Source of the DNA: Duganella phyllosphaerae
Lineage (GTDB): Bacteria > Pseudomonadota > Gammaproteobacteria > Burkholderiales > Burkholderiaceae_D
Assembly (NCBI RefSeq): GCF_001758785.1
Contig: NZ_LROM01000002.1
Span: 17,545-81,544, forward strand
Length of the DNA: 64,000 bases
Direction: 5' to 3'
The position numbers and the translations under genes are program-made. The notes beneath the pieces are model-generated. The model was not told where the DNA came from, did no database searches, and was given only the letters and a program-made list of their open reading frames with translations. Of this stretch, positions 35,977-45,314 are shown piece after piece. Every line of letters begins with the position of its first letter. The stretch's first letter is position 1.

Positions 35977-38177
35977 GCCGCGTCGATGAAACCGTTTCGG
36001 CCGGGCGCCGCCAGCTGTTGCAAGCCGCCGGCCTGTCGGTGGCCTTCGTGTGGCTGGCCACGCCCAAGACCGCGCTCGGCATGGTCACCCCGCATCGCCA
36101 GGCCGGCGACGCCAAAGCGGCAGCGGCCGACGGCGCACCTGCCTTTGCCCCCAATGCGTTCGTGCGCATCGACACTAGCGGCGCCATCCGCCTGGTGATG
36201 CCGATGGTGGAAATGGGCCAGGCCATCTACACCGGTTCGTGCATGCTGCTGGCCGAGGAGCTGGACGTCGACCTGGACCAGATCCAGGTGGAACACGCGC
36301 CGGCCAGCGACGAGCTGTATGGCATGAAGCTGCTCAAGGGGCAGATCACGGGCGGCTCCACCAGCACCCGCAGCACGTTTACCGAACTGCGTGAAGCCGG
36401 CGCCATCGCCCGCACCCTGCTGGTATCGGCCGCAGCCGCCAAATGGAAGGTGGCGCCCGCCGACTGCGTGGTGGAGCGCGGCGTGATCCGGCACCCAGCC
36501 AGCGGCAGAAAGCTCGCTTACGGCCAGGTGGCGGCCGCCGCCAACCAGTTGCCCGATCCCGGCGCAGTCAAACTCAAGTCACCTGCCGAGTTCCGCCTGA
36601 TCGGCAAACCGATGGCGCGCCTGGACTCGGCCGACAAGGTCTACGGTGTCACCAAGTTCGGCATCGACGTCAGCGTGCCCGGCATGCGAATCGCCACGGT
36701 CAAGGCCTGCCCTACCTTTGGCGGCAAGCTGGTGAAGTTCGACGACCGCGCCACGCGGACCGTGCCCGGCGTGATCGACGTAATCAGGATCGACAACGCG
36801 GTGGCAGTGGTCGCCATCCACTTCGGCGCGGCCAGGCGTGGCATGGAACTGCTGGAGATCGAATGGGACCGGGGCGCCAATGCGACGCTGACGACGCGCG
36901 ACCTGCGCGCGGGACTCGCCGCCAGCCAGGCCAATGGCAAGGCCATCCCCGGGCGCGAAGCAGGCACGCGTCCCGCCGGCGAATTGATCGAGGCCACGTA
37001 CAAGCTGCCGATGCTGGCCCACGCCACCATGGAGCCGCTCAACGCCACCGTCCACGTTACTGCCGACTGCTGCGAGATATGGGCCGGCACCCAGGTGCCG
37101 ACCAGGGTGGTGGCCAATGCGGCCAGGATCACCGGCCTGACGGTGGCGCAGGTGGTGCTGCATCCGCAATACCTGGGCGGCGGGTTCGGCCGGCGACTGG
37201 AGAGCGATTACGTGGACCAGGCGGTGATGTTCGCCAGGCTGGTCAAGTACCCGCTCAAGATCATCTGGACCCGCGAGGAAGACATCGGCCACGACATCGT
37301 GCGCCCGATGTACCACGACGTGATTTCGGCGGTGGTCGATGCCAGCGGCATGCCGGTGTGGTACGGCGACCGCATTTGCAGCGCCACCGTATTGGGGCGC
37401 TGGCGACCGGGCGGCATGCGCCCGAACGGCCTTGATGGCGACGCCATCGAATGCGTGGCCGACATGCCCTATGCGATTCCCAACATGAAGGTGGAATGGG
37501 TGCGCCACGATATGCCGCCGGGACTGCTGGTGGGCTGGTGGCGTGGGGTGGGCGCGCTGCACAACCTGTTCATCGTCGAGAGCTTTTTCGACGAACTGGC
37601 GCACCGCGCCAAGGCCGATCCGGTCGCGTGGCGCCGCGCCCTGCTGCGCCACAACCCGCGCGCCACCGCCGTGCTGGACCTGGCGGCGACCAGAATGGGC
37701 TGGGGCGCTGCCCTGCCCGCGCGCGTGGGCCGTGGCGTGGCCCTGGGCGAGCCGTTCGGCAGCAAGGTGTGCGCCATGGTGGAGGTGGAAGTTACGCCCG
37801 CCGGCGACGTGCGCCTGCGGCGCGCGGTGGTGGCGGTCGATTGCGGCATCCCCGTCAACACCGGCTCGATCGAAGCGCAAATCCAGGGCGGCCTGCTGTT
37901 CGGGCTGTCCGCCGCGCTGTTCAACGAGGTAACCATCGCCAACGGCGCCATCGAACAAAGCAATTTCAACGACTACCGCATGATCAGAATGAACGAAACA
38001 CCCGACGTCGAAGTCCACATCGTCCCCAGCACCGAGGCCCCCGGCGGCATCGGCGAAGTGGGCACCGCCATCGCCGCACCGGCGCTGGCCAACGCGATTT
38101 TTGCCGCCACCGGCGTACGCCTGCGCGAACTGCCGATCCGGCGCGAGCTGCTGGCGCAAAAAAGGAGCAAGGCATGA
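35973..38177 (+). CDS. molybdopterin-binding subunit, xanthine dehydrogenase family (IorB-like)
   Basis: A 734-residue subunit. The N-terminus has a Tat-like signal, [19 protein letters not shown]. Molybdopterin-binding features include GGGFGRR (about residue 407), [11 protein letters not shown] and [21 protein letters not shown] near the end, with the usual late Glu. This form, with one polypeptide and a Tat signal, is the isoquinoline 1-oxidoreductase/aldehyde dehydrogenase type, which hydroxylates an aldehyde or N-heterocycle using water. Electrons go through the FeS subunit to the tri-haem cytochrome encoded next. The substrate cannot be read from sequence; the adjacent semialdehyde dehydrogenase hints at aldehydes. 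Confidence 0.9.
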   Translation: MSRVDETVSAGRRQLLQAAGLSVAFVWLATPKTALGMVTPHRQAGDAKAAAADGAPAFAPNAFVRIDTSGAIRLVMPMVEMGQAIYTGSCMLLAEELDVDLDQIQVEHAPASDELYGMKLLKGQITGGSTSTRSTFTELREAGAIARTLLVSAAAAKWKVAPADCVVERGVIRHPASGRKLAYGQVAAAANQLPDPGAVKLKSPAEFRLIGKPMARLDSADKVYGVTKFGIDVSVPGMRIATVKACPTFGGKLVKFDDRATRTVPGVIDVIRIDNAVAVVAIHFGAARRGMELLEIEWDRGANATLTTRDLRAGLAASQANGKAIPGREAGTRPAGELIEATYKLPMLAHATMEPLNATVHVTADCCEIWAGTQVPTRVVANAARITGLTVAQVVLHPQYLGGGFGRRLESDYVDQAVMFARLVKYPLKIIWTREEDIGHDIVRPMYHDVISAVVDASGMPVWYGDRICSATVLGRWRPGGMRPNGLDGDAIECVADMPYAIPNMKVEWVRHDMPPGLLVGWWRGVGALHNLFIVESFFDELAHRAKADPVAWRRALLRHNPRATAVLDLAATRMGWGAALPARVGRGVALGEPFGSKVCAMVEVEVTPAGDVRLRRAVVAVDCGIPVNTGSIEAQIQGGLLFGLSAALFNEVTIANGAIEQSNFNDYRMIRMNETPDVEVHIVPSTEAPGGIGEVGTAIAAPALANAIFAATGVRLRELPIRRELLAQKRSKA

Positions 38178-39478
38178 AACGCATGTTGATCATTGCGCCC
38201 GTGTGCGCCGCAGTCCTCGGCACGGCTGCGTATTTTTACCTCACCCGTTCCGACCCCGCACCGGGCACCGCGCCGGTACTGGCAGGAGCGCCGGTATCGG
38301 CCTCGAAAATCGTGCGCGGTGAGTACCTGGCCAAGGCGGCCGACTGCGTGGCCTGCCACACGGTTGCGGGCGGCAAGCCGTTTGCCGGCGGCCTGCCGTT
38401 CAAGCTGCCGTTCGGCACCCTGTACTCGTCCAACATTACGGCCGACCAGGAAACCGGCATCGGCAAGTACAGCGACGACGACTTCGTGCGCGCACTGCAC
38501 GACGGTGTGCGCCACGACGGCAAGCGCCTGTATCCCGCCTTCCCGTACACGTCGTATTCGCTGCTGAGCCGCGACGATGCGCTGGCGATCAAGGCCTATT
38601 TATTCAGCCTGCCGACCGTCACGCAGCAGACGCCGCAGCCAGACCTGGCCTTTCCGTTCAACCAGCGCTGGGCGATGGGCTTCTGGAACGCGGTGTTCTT
38701 CAAGAGCGCGCGCTTCAAGCCGGCGCCCGACAAGTCGGCGCAGTGGAACAGCGGCGCTTACACGGCCATTGCGCTGGCCCACTGCGCCGAATGCCACACG
38801 CCGCGCAACCTCGGCTTCGCGCTCGACCACCGCAATGAACTGGGCGGCGCGGTGGTCAACGGCTGGCAGGCGCCCAACATCACGTCCGACCCGGTGCACG
38901 GCATCGGCAAGTGGACCGACGCCGAGTTGTACCAATACCTGCGCGCCGGCCACGCCCCAGGCCACGGCGCCGCCTCCGGCCCGATGCGCGAAGCGGTGGA
39001 AAACAGCCTGCAATACCTCGATCCCACCGACATCCGCAACCTGATCACCTACCTGCGCAGCGTGCCACCGCGCACCGGCGACAACCCGATCGTCGTCAAT
39101 CCGCAGCCCGACAGCGTGGCCAAGGCCAGCGCATACGCGCCGGCGCCTGATACCCCGGCCCACCTCAAGGACGGCCTGCGCCTGTTCGAGAGCAGCTGCG
39201 CCAGCTGCCACCAGTGGAACGGCGACGGCCCGCAATCACCATACGCCGCGCTGCTGGGCGCACGCTCGGTCAACGACCCGTCGGGCCGCAACGTGGTGCA
39301 GATGATCCTGACCGGCACCAGGGCGCACATCGCCGGCACGGAGGTGTTCATGCCGTCGTTCCGGGCGTCGCTCACCGACGACGAGATTGCGCAGCTGAGC
39401 AACTACGTGCTCTACCAGTTCGGCGGCAAGCAGGGCAAGGTGACGGCGGCGGGAGTGGCGAAGCAGCGGCAGGACTGA
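38174..39478 (+). CDS. tri-haem c-type cytochrome subunit
   Basis: A 434-residue protein starting in an ATGA overlap with the Mo-subunit stop. An N-terminal helix (MLIIAPVCAAVLGTAAYFYL) exports or anchors it. Three haem sites are visible: CVACH (about residue 58), CAECH (about 205) and CASCH (about 342). The layout matches the cytochrome subunits of membrane alcohol, gluconate and aldehyde dehydrogenases. It should accept electrons from the FeS subunit and pass them to quinone or a terminal oxidase, making a three-gene FeS-Mo-cytochrome operon. The bd-type oxidase encoded 1.4 kb downstream is a possible physiological partner via quinol. Confidence 0.9.
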   Translation: MKRMLIIAPVCAAVLGTAAYFYLTRSDPAPGTAPVLAGAPVSASKIVRGEYLAKAADCVACHTVAGGKPFAGGLPFKLPFGTLYSSNITADQETGIGKYSDDDFVRALHDGVRHDGKRLYPAFPYTSYSLLSRDDALAIKAYLFSLPTVTQQTPQPDLAFPFNQRWAMGFWNAVFFKSARFKPAPDKSAQWNSGAYTAIALAHCAECHTPRNLGFALDHRNELGGAVVNGWQAPNITSDPVHGIGKWTDAELYQYLRAGHAPGHGAASGPMREAVENSLQYLDPTDIRNLITYLRSVPPRTGDNPIVVNPQPDSVAKASAYAPAPDTPAHLKDGLRLFESSCASCHQWNGDGPQSPYAALLGARSVNDPSGRNVVQMILTGTRAHIAGTEVFMPSFRASLTDDEIAQLSNYVLYQFGGKQGKVTAAGVAKQRQD

Positions 39479-39599
39479 TCCCCCCAGTCGAACTTATCAA
39501 ACCGTGATCGCCGAACTAATTGGTCTTGATGTGCGCAGCGCGACATACTCGGTACCTCGGATCATTACCTAAGGACCATTATGAAAAACATGTCGTTGG

Positions 39600-40130
39600 T
39601 TTGCAGTTCGAAGCCCTGCACAAGGACATCATCGACGTCGGCATCGGCGTGCCGGTGACCATGCCCGCTGCTGACAGCGGCATCAAGGCTTGGCCTATAC
39701 TGTGCGGCGCCTGGGTGGCGGTGATGCGCGCCGATCACCGGCTGGCCAGCCAGCCCGGTTTGACGGTTGCCGATCTTGCCGCCGAGCGCCTGATCTTCTT
39801 CGAGCGGCCAGTCGTGCCGCACTTGCACGACCTGCTGGTGGCTGCCTGCAAGCGTGCCGGCTTTTGCCCGAACTTCGTGTACGAGACGCAGCAGTCGCAG
39901 ATGGGGGTGTCAATGGCAGGTGAAGGGGCGGGATTGATGCTGGGCGCCGCATACATCTTCACCGCGCTGCCTGCCGGCGTGACGATGCGGCCGATTACCG
40001 ATCTGGCGCCGCTGGCGGTACACCTGTTTACCCGCGCGGCCGAGCAAGATGCGCTGATCAGCGAATTTACCGAGATCGCCGCGGAGAAAGCGCGCCGCAT
40101 CCAGCTGTTCCTGGACGCGAACTGCCAGAT
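39600..40130 (+). pseudogene. LysR ligand-binding-domain remnant
   Basis: The frame from about 39600 reads as the C-terminal ligand-binding domain of a LysR regulator: LQFEALHKDIIDVGIG, WVAVMRADHRLASQPGL, VADLAAERLIFFERP, MAGEGAGLMLGAAYIF. The DNA-binding N-terminus is missing. Just upstream, AAGGACC and ATG AAA AAC at about 39580 look like the start of a different gene joined out of frame. The remnant has no stop of its own and runs into the antisense of the EAL remnant, giving a meaningless 408-codon frame. This is a gene scar, not a functional gene. Confidence 0.72.
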
Positions 40131-40134
40131 CCCG

Positions 40135-40722
40135 CTACTGCGGGACGATATCGAGCGCCGGCGCCGGCCGCCCGAACAAAAAGCCCTGGAAAATCCGGCA
40201 ACCATTGGCGACCAGGAAATCACGTTGGGCAGCCGTTTCCACCCCCTCGGCCACCACCTCGAGGCCAAGGCTCGCGGCCAGCCCAATAATGGCGCGGGCG
40301 ATCGCCGCGTCGTTGGGATTGCACCAGGCATCCTTGACAAAGGCACGATCGATTTTCAGTTGGCACAACGGCAGGCGCTTGAGGTAACTGAGCGACGAGT
40401 AGCCGGTGCCAAAGTCGTCGAGCGAGAAGCGCACGCCCAGCGCCCGCAGTTGCGCCATTTTCGCCGCCACGTCGTCCACGTCATCGAGCAGCATGCTCTC
40501 CGTGAGCTCGAGCCGCAACCGGTCGGGCCGGGCGCCGCTGCCAGCGACGATCCCGATGGTCTGGCGGACAAAGTCGGGCTGGCGAAACTCCCTGGCGCTG
40601 ACGTTGACGGCCAGCGTCCAGTGCGCGGTCTCCGGCTGCGCCGCCCAGTGCACCAGCTGGATACAGGCTTGCTCGAGCGCCCAGCGGCCCAGCGACATGA
40701 TCAGGTCGGTGCGTTCGGCGAT
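40135..40722 (-). pseudogene. EAL-domain phosphodiesterase remnant
   Basis: The minus-strand frame encodes the last three quarters of an EAL domain: AERTDLI, LGRWALEQAC, VNVSAREF, ELTES, SLDDFGTGYSSLSYLKRLP, LKIDRAFV, VVAEGVET and FQGFLFG. The N-terminal part, including the EAL motif itself, is absent, and an in-frame stop lies at 40756-40758, so the 5' end is gone. ATG 40696-40698 could still start a 187-residue fragment that lacks a catalytic Glu. It abuts the LysR remnant, with a six-base-pair hairpin (40130-40145) at the junction. Decay product of a cyclic-di-GMP phosphodiesterase gene. Confidence 0.78.
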
Positions 40723-40917
40723 CTGATTCGACGTCCGCCCAGTTGATAAGAAAAACTAATTAACCAAAGGCAGACCCCGCACCACCGCTTCCGCAAGTGT
40801 CGCCGTAACGCCAGTTTGGCGATGATGGAGCCTTATCGTGCGGCAGAGCCTCCAGCAGGCTCGCCGCCCACCCCACACCACACGGCGACGCCGAGACCTC
40901 GGCCCGGGAGAGAGCAC

Positions 40918-42342
40918 ATGACAGGTTTTACGGCCCTGGAGCTGGCCCGCATACAGTTCGGGTTCACCATCTCCTTCCACATCATCTTTCCGGCGCTGTC
41001 GATCGGCCTGGCCAGTTACCTGACGGTGCTGGAACTGTGCTGGCTGCGCACGCGGCGCCAGTTGTATCGGGACCTGTACCACTTCTGGCTCAAGATTTTC
41101 GCGGTCAACTTCGGCATCGGCGTGGTGTCCGGCATCGTGCTCGCTTACCAGTTCGGCACCAACTGGAGCTTCTTCTCGCAGTATGCCGGCGGCATCACCG
41201 GGCCGCTGCTGACCTACGAAGTACTCACCGCGTTCTTCCTGGAGGCGGGTTTTCTCGGCGTGATGCTGTTCGGCTGGAACCGCGTGGGCCCCGGCTTGCA
41301 CTGCTTTGCCAGCGCCATGGTCGCCATCGGCACGCTGATCTCCACCACCTGGATCCTGGCCTCGAACAGCTTCATGCAAACGCCGCAAGGCTACCGCGTG
41401 GAGAACGGCGTGCTGGTGCCCGACAGCTGGCTCGAGATCATTTTCAATCCGTCGTTCCCGTTTCGCCTGATGCACATGAGCGTGGCCGCCTTTCTCGCCA
41501 CGGCGATGGTGGTGGCCGCGTGCGGCGCCTGGCACCTGCTGCGCAAGAACGACACGCCGGCCGTGCGCAAGATGTTTTCGATGGCGATGTGGATGCTCCT
41601 GGTGACCGCGCCGCTGCAGGCCTTCCTCGGCGATGCCCACGGCATCAACACCTTGAAGCACCAGCCGGCCAAGATCGCCGCCATCGAAGGCCACTGGGAA
41701 AACCACGGCGCCGACCCGCTGCCGCTGGTAGTGTTCGCGATTCCCGACATGGACGGCGAAACCAACCGCTACCAGGTCGCGATTCCCCGCATGGGCAGCT
41801 GGATCCTTACCCATACCTGGGGCGGACAGATTCGCGGCCTCAAAGACTTCCCGAAAGGGGACCGGCCCAACTCCACCATCATCTTCTTCACCTTCCGCGT
41901 GATGGTGGGGCTCGGAATGGCGATGATCGGCGTGGCGCTACTGGGCCTGTGGCTGCGCCGCCGCCACGCCATGTACAGCACGCGCTGGTTCCTGCGCCTG
42001 ACCACCTCGATGGGACCGGCCGGCCTGGTCGCCATCCTGGCCGGCTGGTACACCACCGAGATCGGCCGCCAGCCGTGGATCGTCTATGGACTGCTGCGCA
42101 CGAAGGATGCGGTGACGCCGCACGCGGTGGGCACCGTGGCGCTGTCGCTCGGCCTGTTCATTGTGGTGTACGCCTTCGTGTTCGGCGTGGCCATCACCTA
42201 CATCTTCCGCCTGATGCGCAACGGGCCGGCACGCTTCCTGCCCGATGCCGCCACCGAGGGTGGCCCCGGCCAGGCCAACACACCGAGCCGGCCGCTGTCG
42301 GCGGCGCCCGACCACATCAATCCGCATGGGAGCACACTGTAA
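40918..42342 (+). CDS. cydA: cytochrome bd-type quinol oxidase subunit I (cyanide-insensitive type)
   Basis: A 474-residue membrane protein from ATG 40918 with GGGAGAGAG upstream. Conserved parts include ARIQFGFTISFHIIFPALSIG with the high-spin haem His region, GTNW, LQAFLGDAHG and GWYTTEIGRQPW. The Q-loop lacks the C-terminal insertion of E. coli CydA, and the overall length fits the short Q-loop CioA group, often cyanide-insensitive. It oxidises quinol and reduces O2 to water without pumping protons. Stop and next start overlap by one base (TAATG). The DUF2474 gene two genes on completes a three-subunit operon. Confidence 0.94.
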   Translation: MTGFTALELARIQFGFTISFHIIFPALSIGLASYLTVLELCWLRTRRQLYRDLYHFWLKIFAVNFGIGVVSGIVLAYQFGTNWSFFSQYAGGITGPLLTYEVLTAFFLEAGFLGVMLFGWNRVGPGLHCFASAMVAIGTLISTTWILASNSFMQTPQGYRVENGVLVPDSWLEIIFNPSFPFRLMHMSVAAFLATAMVVAACGAWHLLRKNDTPAVRKMFSMAMWMLLVTAPLQAFLGDAHGINTLKHQPAKIAAIEGHWENHGADPLPLVVFAIPDMDGETNRYQVAIPRMGSWILTHTWGGQIRGLKDFPKGDRPNSTIIFFTFRVMVGLGMAMIGVALLGLWLRRRHAMYSTRWFLRLTTSMGPAGLVAILAGWYTTEIGRQPWIVYGLLRTKDAVTPHAVGTVALSLGLFIVVYAFVFGVAITYIFRLMRNGPARFLPDAATEGGPGQANTPSRPLSAAPDHINPHGSTL

Positions 42343-43376
42343 TGGGCACCGACCTGACCAGTAACTTGAGTACCATTTGGGCAGTCATCATTTTCTTCGG
42401 CGTGTTCATGTACGTCGTCATGGATGGCTTCGACCTGGGCATCGGCATGCTGTTCCCGTTCGTGCCCGACCGCCACGAACGCGACGTCATGATGAACACC
42501 GTGGCGCCGGTCTGGGACGGCAACGAGACCTGGCTGGTGCTCGGCGGCGCCGCACTGTTTGCCGCCTTCCCGCGCGCCTACGCCATCATCCTCTCGGCGC
42601 TGTACCTGCCGTTGATCTTCATGCTGCTGGGACTGATCTTCCGCGGCGTGGCGTTCGAGTTCCGCTTCAAGGCGCTCGACCATGAACGCCCCGTGTGGGA
42701 CCTGGCCTTTATCGGCGGCTCGGTGACGGCAGCGTTCTTCCAGGGCGTGGCGCTCGGCACTTACGTGCATGGCATTGCGCTGGTGGCCACCGCCACCGGG
42801 CCGCAGTTCGCCGGCGGCGCCTTCGACTGGCTGGCGCCGTTCCCGCTCATGTGCGGCGTGGGCGTGATGGCGGCCTACACCCTGCTCGGCTGCACCTGGC
42901 TGATCTTCCGTACCGAGGGACCACTGCAACGGCGCATGCTCACCACCGCGCGGCCGCTGGCGCTGCTGCTGGTGGTAGCGATCGTCGCCGTCAGCATCTG
43001 GACCCCGCTGGCCGATGCCGACGTGGCGGCGCGCTGGTTCACCTGGCCCGGCATGCTGTGGTTTGCGCCGGTGCCGATCCTGGTGGTGGCGGGCGTGATA
43101 CTGCTGCTGCGCTCCCTCGCCGGCGCGGCGCCGCACCACGGGCCGTTCATGGCGTCGCTGGGGCTGATCTTCCTCGGCTACACCGGTCTGGCGATCAGCA
43201 TCTGGCCCAATATCGTGCCGCCCACGCTGTCGATCTGGGCTGCCGCGTCGCCGCCGGCCAGTCAGGGCTTCGCGCTGGTGGGCACGCTGTTCATCCTGCC
43301 GTTCGTGCTGGGCTACTCGTGCTTCTCGTATTACGTCTTCCGGGGCAAGGTCAAGCTCGGCGAGGGGTATCACTGA
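42342..43376 (+). CDS. cydB: cytochrome bd-type quinol oxidase subunit II
   Basis: A 344-residue integral membrane protein, start overlapping the subunit I stop by one base. Typical sequences are FFGVFMYVVMDGFDLGIGML, APVWDGNETWLVLGGAALFAAFPRAYA and SIWPNIVPP. About eight to nine helices are expected. It stabilises the haem-bearing subunit I. The stop overlaps the ATG of the following small gene by one base (TGATG at 43374-43378), so all three are coupled. Confidence 0.94.
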   Translation: MGTDLTSNLSTIWAVIIFFGVFMYVVMDGFDLGIGMLFPFVPDRHERDVMMNTVAPVWDGNETWLVLGGAALFAAFPRAYAIILSALYLPLIFMLLGLIFRGVAFEFRFKALDHERPVWDLAFIGGSVTAAFFQGVALGTYVHGIALVATATGPQFAGGAFDWLAPFPLMCGVGVMAAYTLLGCTWLIFRTEGPLQRRMLTTARPLALLLVVAIVAVSIWTPLADADVAARWFTWPGMLWFAPVPILVVAGVILLLRSLAGAAPHHGPFMASLGLIFLGYTGLAISIWPNIVPPTLSIWAAASPPASQGFALVGTLFILPFVLGYSCFSYYVFRGKVKLGEGYH

Positions 43377-43507
43377 TGCAGGCCCAACGCAAAATGTGGC
43401 TGGGCCGGGTGGGCTGGCTGGTGGTGATCTGGCTGCTCAGCGTGGGCGCGCTCGGCATCGTCGCCAGCCTGCTGCACCTGGCGATGCGTGCGGCCGGCAT
43501 GCGCTAG
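43376..43507 (+). CDS. DUF2474 small subunit of the bd-type oxidase
   Basis: A 43-residue protein with a basic N-terminus (MQAQRKMWLGR) and one membrane helix (VGWLVVIWLLSVGALGIVASLL). This is the DUF2474 family, found downstream of CioAB-type oxidases and thought to play the same role as CydX, the single-helix subunit of E. coli bd oxidase. Its start overlaps the cydB stop. Easily missed in annotation because of its length. Confidence 0.82.
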   Translation: MQAQRKMWLGRVGWLVVIWLLSVGALGIVASLLHLAMRAAGMR

Positions 43508-43514
43508 CGGCCAC

Positions 43515-43560
43515 TTGTGCGCAGGGTGCACAGCGGTTAGCCGGCCAGGGGCAATTATCA
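43515..43560 (+). promoter_or_regulatory. candidate LysR-type operator before the quinone-oxidoreductase gene
   Basis: GTGC-N7-GCAC (within 43517-43531) forms a perfect interrupted palindrome inside TTGTGCGCAGGGTGCACA, followed by CGGTT and, further on, TTATCA (43555-43560). The first 28 bases match the region at 35367-35394 at 18 positions, most differences being transitions. It lies 55-100 bases before ATG 43615. Confidence 0.38.
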
Positions 43561-43614
43561 AACCGGTGGTTCGTGGTTAAGCTGGATCCACCTCTACTTT
43601 TTCAGGAACCCACC

Positions 43615-44595
43615 ATGAAAGCCATCACCTTCGACAAATTCGGCGCCAGCGACGTACTCAAACTGGGCGACGCGCCCGAGCCGGTATTGCGCCCCGACGA
43701 CCTGATCGTGCGCACCCACGCAGCAGGCGTCAACCGCGCGGACCTCACCCACCGCCGCGGCGGTTACGGCTGGCCCGACTTCGGCGACTCCACCATCATG
43801 GGCCTGGAGATCGCTGGCGAAGTGATCGCGGTCGGCGCCAATGTCACCGGCTTCAAGTTCGGCGACCGCGTGATGGGCATCGTCGGCGGCGGCGCGTACG
43901 CCGAAATCTCGCGCATCGACCACCGCATGGCGATGCCGATCCCCGCAGGCCTCGACTACGTCCAGGCGGCCGCCATTACCGAAGTTTTCGTCACCGCGCA
44001 CGAAGCGCTGCTCCACCTGGGCAAACTGCAGGAAGGCGAAACGGTCCTGATCCACGCCGGCGCCGGCGGGGTGGGCGGCGCGGCGGTACAACTGGCGCGC
44101 GCGGCTGGCGCCACCGTGATCACGACCGCGCAAGCGGGCGCCCACGACCTGGTACGCCGCATGGGCGCCCACCATGCGATTGACTACGACAACGAAGACT
44201 TTGCGCAGGTGGTGGCCATGCTGACCGGCGAACGCGGCGTGGACGTGATCCTCGACTTCATCGGCGCGCCCTACTTCGAGCGCAACGTCAATTCGCTCAA
44301 CTTCGGCGGCCGCCTGGTACAGATCGGCATCATGGGCGGCATCGAGAACGCCAAGATTCCGCTCGACCGCCTGCTGTACCGCCACCTGCACATCATTGGC
44401 ACGGTGATGAAGTCGCGCAGCCAGGAAGTCAAGCACGCCATGTCGCGCCGCTTCAAGGAGCGCTGGCTGTCGCAGTTCGGCAAGGATGGCCTGATGCCGG
44501 TGATCGACAGCGTATTTCCGCTGGCAGAAGCCGGCGCGGCGCAGCAGCGCATGGAAGATGGTTTGAATGTCGGCAAGATCGTGTTGACGATGTAG
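43615..44595 (+). CDS. NADPH:quinone oxidoreductase-like medium-chain dehydrogenase (PIG3 type)
   Basis: A 326-residue zinc-free MDR enzyme with AGGAAC before the ATG. Motifs: AGVNRADLTHRRGGY near the N-terminus, GLEIAGEVIAVG, AAAITEVFVTAHEAL, and the NADP loop HAGAGGVGGAAVQLARAAGA. The AGVNR and ITE-x-F-TA patterns belong to the quinone oxidoreductase PIG3/TP53I3 group, which reduces quinones or other reactive carbonyl compounds. It is transcribed alone, downstream of the oxidase operon, with a candidate operator ahead. Natural substrate is not determined. Confidence 0.85.
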   Translation: MKAITFDKFGASDVLKLGDAPEPVLRPDDLIVRTHAAGVNRADLTHRRGGYGWPDFGDSTIMGLEIAGEVIAVGANVTGFKFGDRVMGIVGGGAYAEISRIDHRMAMPIPAGLDYVQAAAITEVFVTAHEALLHLGKLQEGETVLIHAGAGGVGGAAVQLARAAGATVITTAQAGAHDLVRRMGAHHAIDYDNEDFAQVVAMLTGERGVDVILDFIGAPYFERNVNSLNFGGRLVQIGIMGGIENAKIPLDRLLYRHLHIIGTVMKSRSQEVKHAMSRRFKERWLSQFGKDGLMPVIDSVFPLAEAGAAQQRMEDGLNVGKIVLTM

Positions 44596-44621
44596 TGTCT
44601 ACCGCCCTTCCCTGGCCTTCC

Positions 44622-45236
44622 TCACCCCCCGGTCACCGCCATCGCCTTTTGCCACGCCGGGCGCGCTTCGATGGCGGTGGTGAACGCCTTCAGGCGCGGC
44701 CAGCGGGTCGCTTCCGGCTGTTTGACGGCGATGCCGACCGGGAAGCTGAGCATGATGTCGGCGCCGGTCAGGTCGTCGCCGATGAAGTAGCCGGACGACT
44801 CGAGGATGCTTTCCAGGTAGTCGAAGTGGCTGATCACCTCGCTGTCGATGCGGCCGTGCAGCGGCACGCCGCCGTCGCCGAGGCGCGTGACGTAAATGCG
44901 CAGCAGCAGCGGGATCATGGCCGAGCCCTCGGCAAAATGCATCAGCTGCAGGTGGCGCAGCGCCGCAGGCGTGCCGGCTGCCGGTTGCAGGGCGCCCTTG
45001 CCGTAGCGGTCCAGCAGGTACTGGACGATGGCGCCCGATTCCTCGATCAGGACGCCGTCGTCTTCGAGCAGCGGCGACTTGCCCAGCGGGTGGATGGCTT
45101 TCAGTTCCGGCGGGGCGAAATTGGTAACCGGGTCGCGCTGGTAGCGTACCAGTTCGTACGGCAGGCCCAGTTCCTCGAGCAGCCAGACGATGCGCTGCGA
45201 GCGGCTCTTGTTGAGATGGTGTACCCGAATAGCCAT
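44622..45236 (-). CDS. glutathione S-transferase family protein
   Basis: A 204-residue protein with a thioredoxin-like N-terminal domain (HHLNKSRSQRIVWLLEELGLPYE, then NPxGK-like IHPLGKSPLL and the glutathione-binding ESGAIVQYLLDRYG) and a helical C-terminal domain (about 90-204, including GADIMLSFPV). The expected catalytic Ser is likely in NKSRSQR. Convergent with the quinone-oxidoreductase gene, 26 bases apart. Members conjugate glutathione or act as peroxidases; the exact class and substrate are not clear. Confidence 0.88.
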   Translation of the reverse strand: MAIRVHHLNKSRSQRIVWLLEELGLPYELVRYQRDPVTNFAPPELKAIHPLGKSPLLEDDGVLIEESGAIVQYLLDRYGKGALQPAAGTPAALRHLQLMHFAEGSAMIPLLLRIYVTRLGDGGVPLHGRIDSEVISHFDYLESILESSGYFIGDDLTGADIMLSFPVGIAVKQPEATRWPRLKAFTTAIEARPAWQKAMAVTGG

Positions 45237-45314
45237 GTTGTGCCTTCCTGTCTGCGTAAGCGTTTAAACGTTCAAAACGTTGGAAAACGATTGTACAACA
45301 GGCGCCATTTTGGC

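Noticed and set aside
40130..40145. Transcription terminator at the LysR/EAL remnant junction
   Set aside because: A six-base-pair hairpin is present, but no T-run follows on either strand.
39520..40746. A single 408-codon gene
   Set aside because: The first half is a LysR fragment and the second half is the complement of an EAL coding sequence; it is a chance read-through across two gene remnants.
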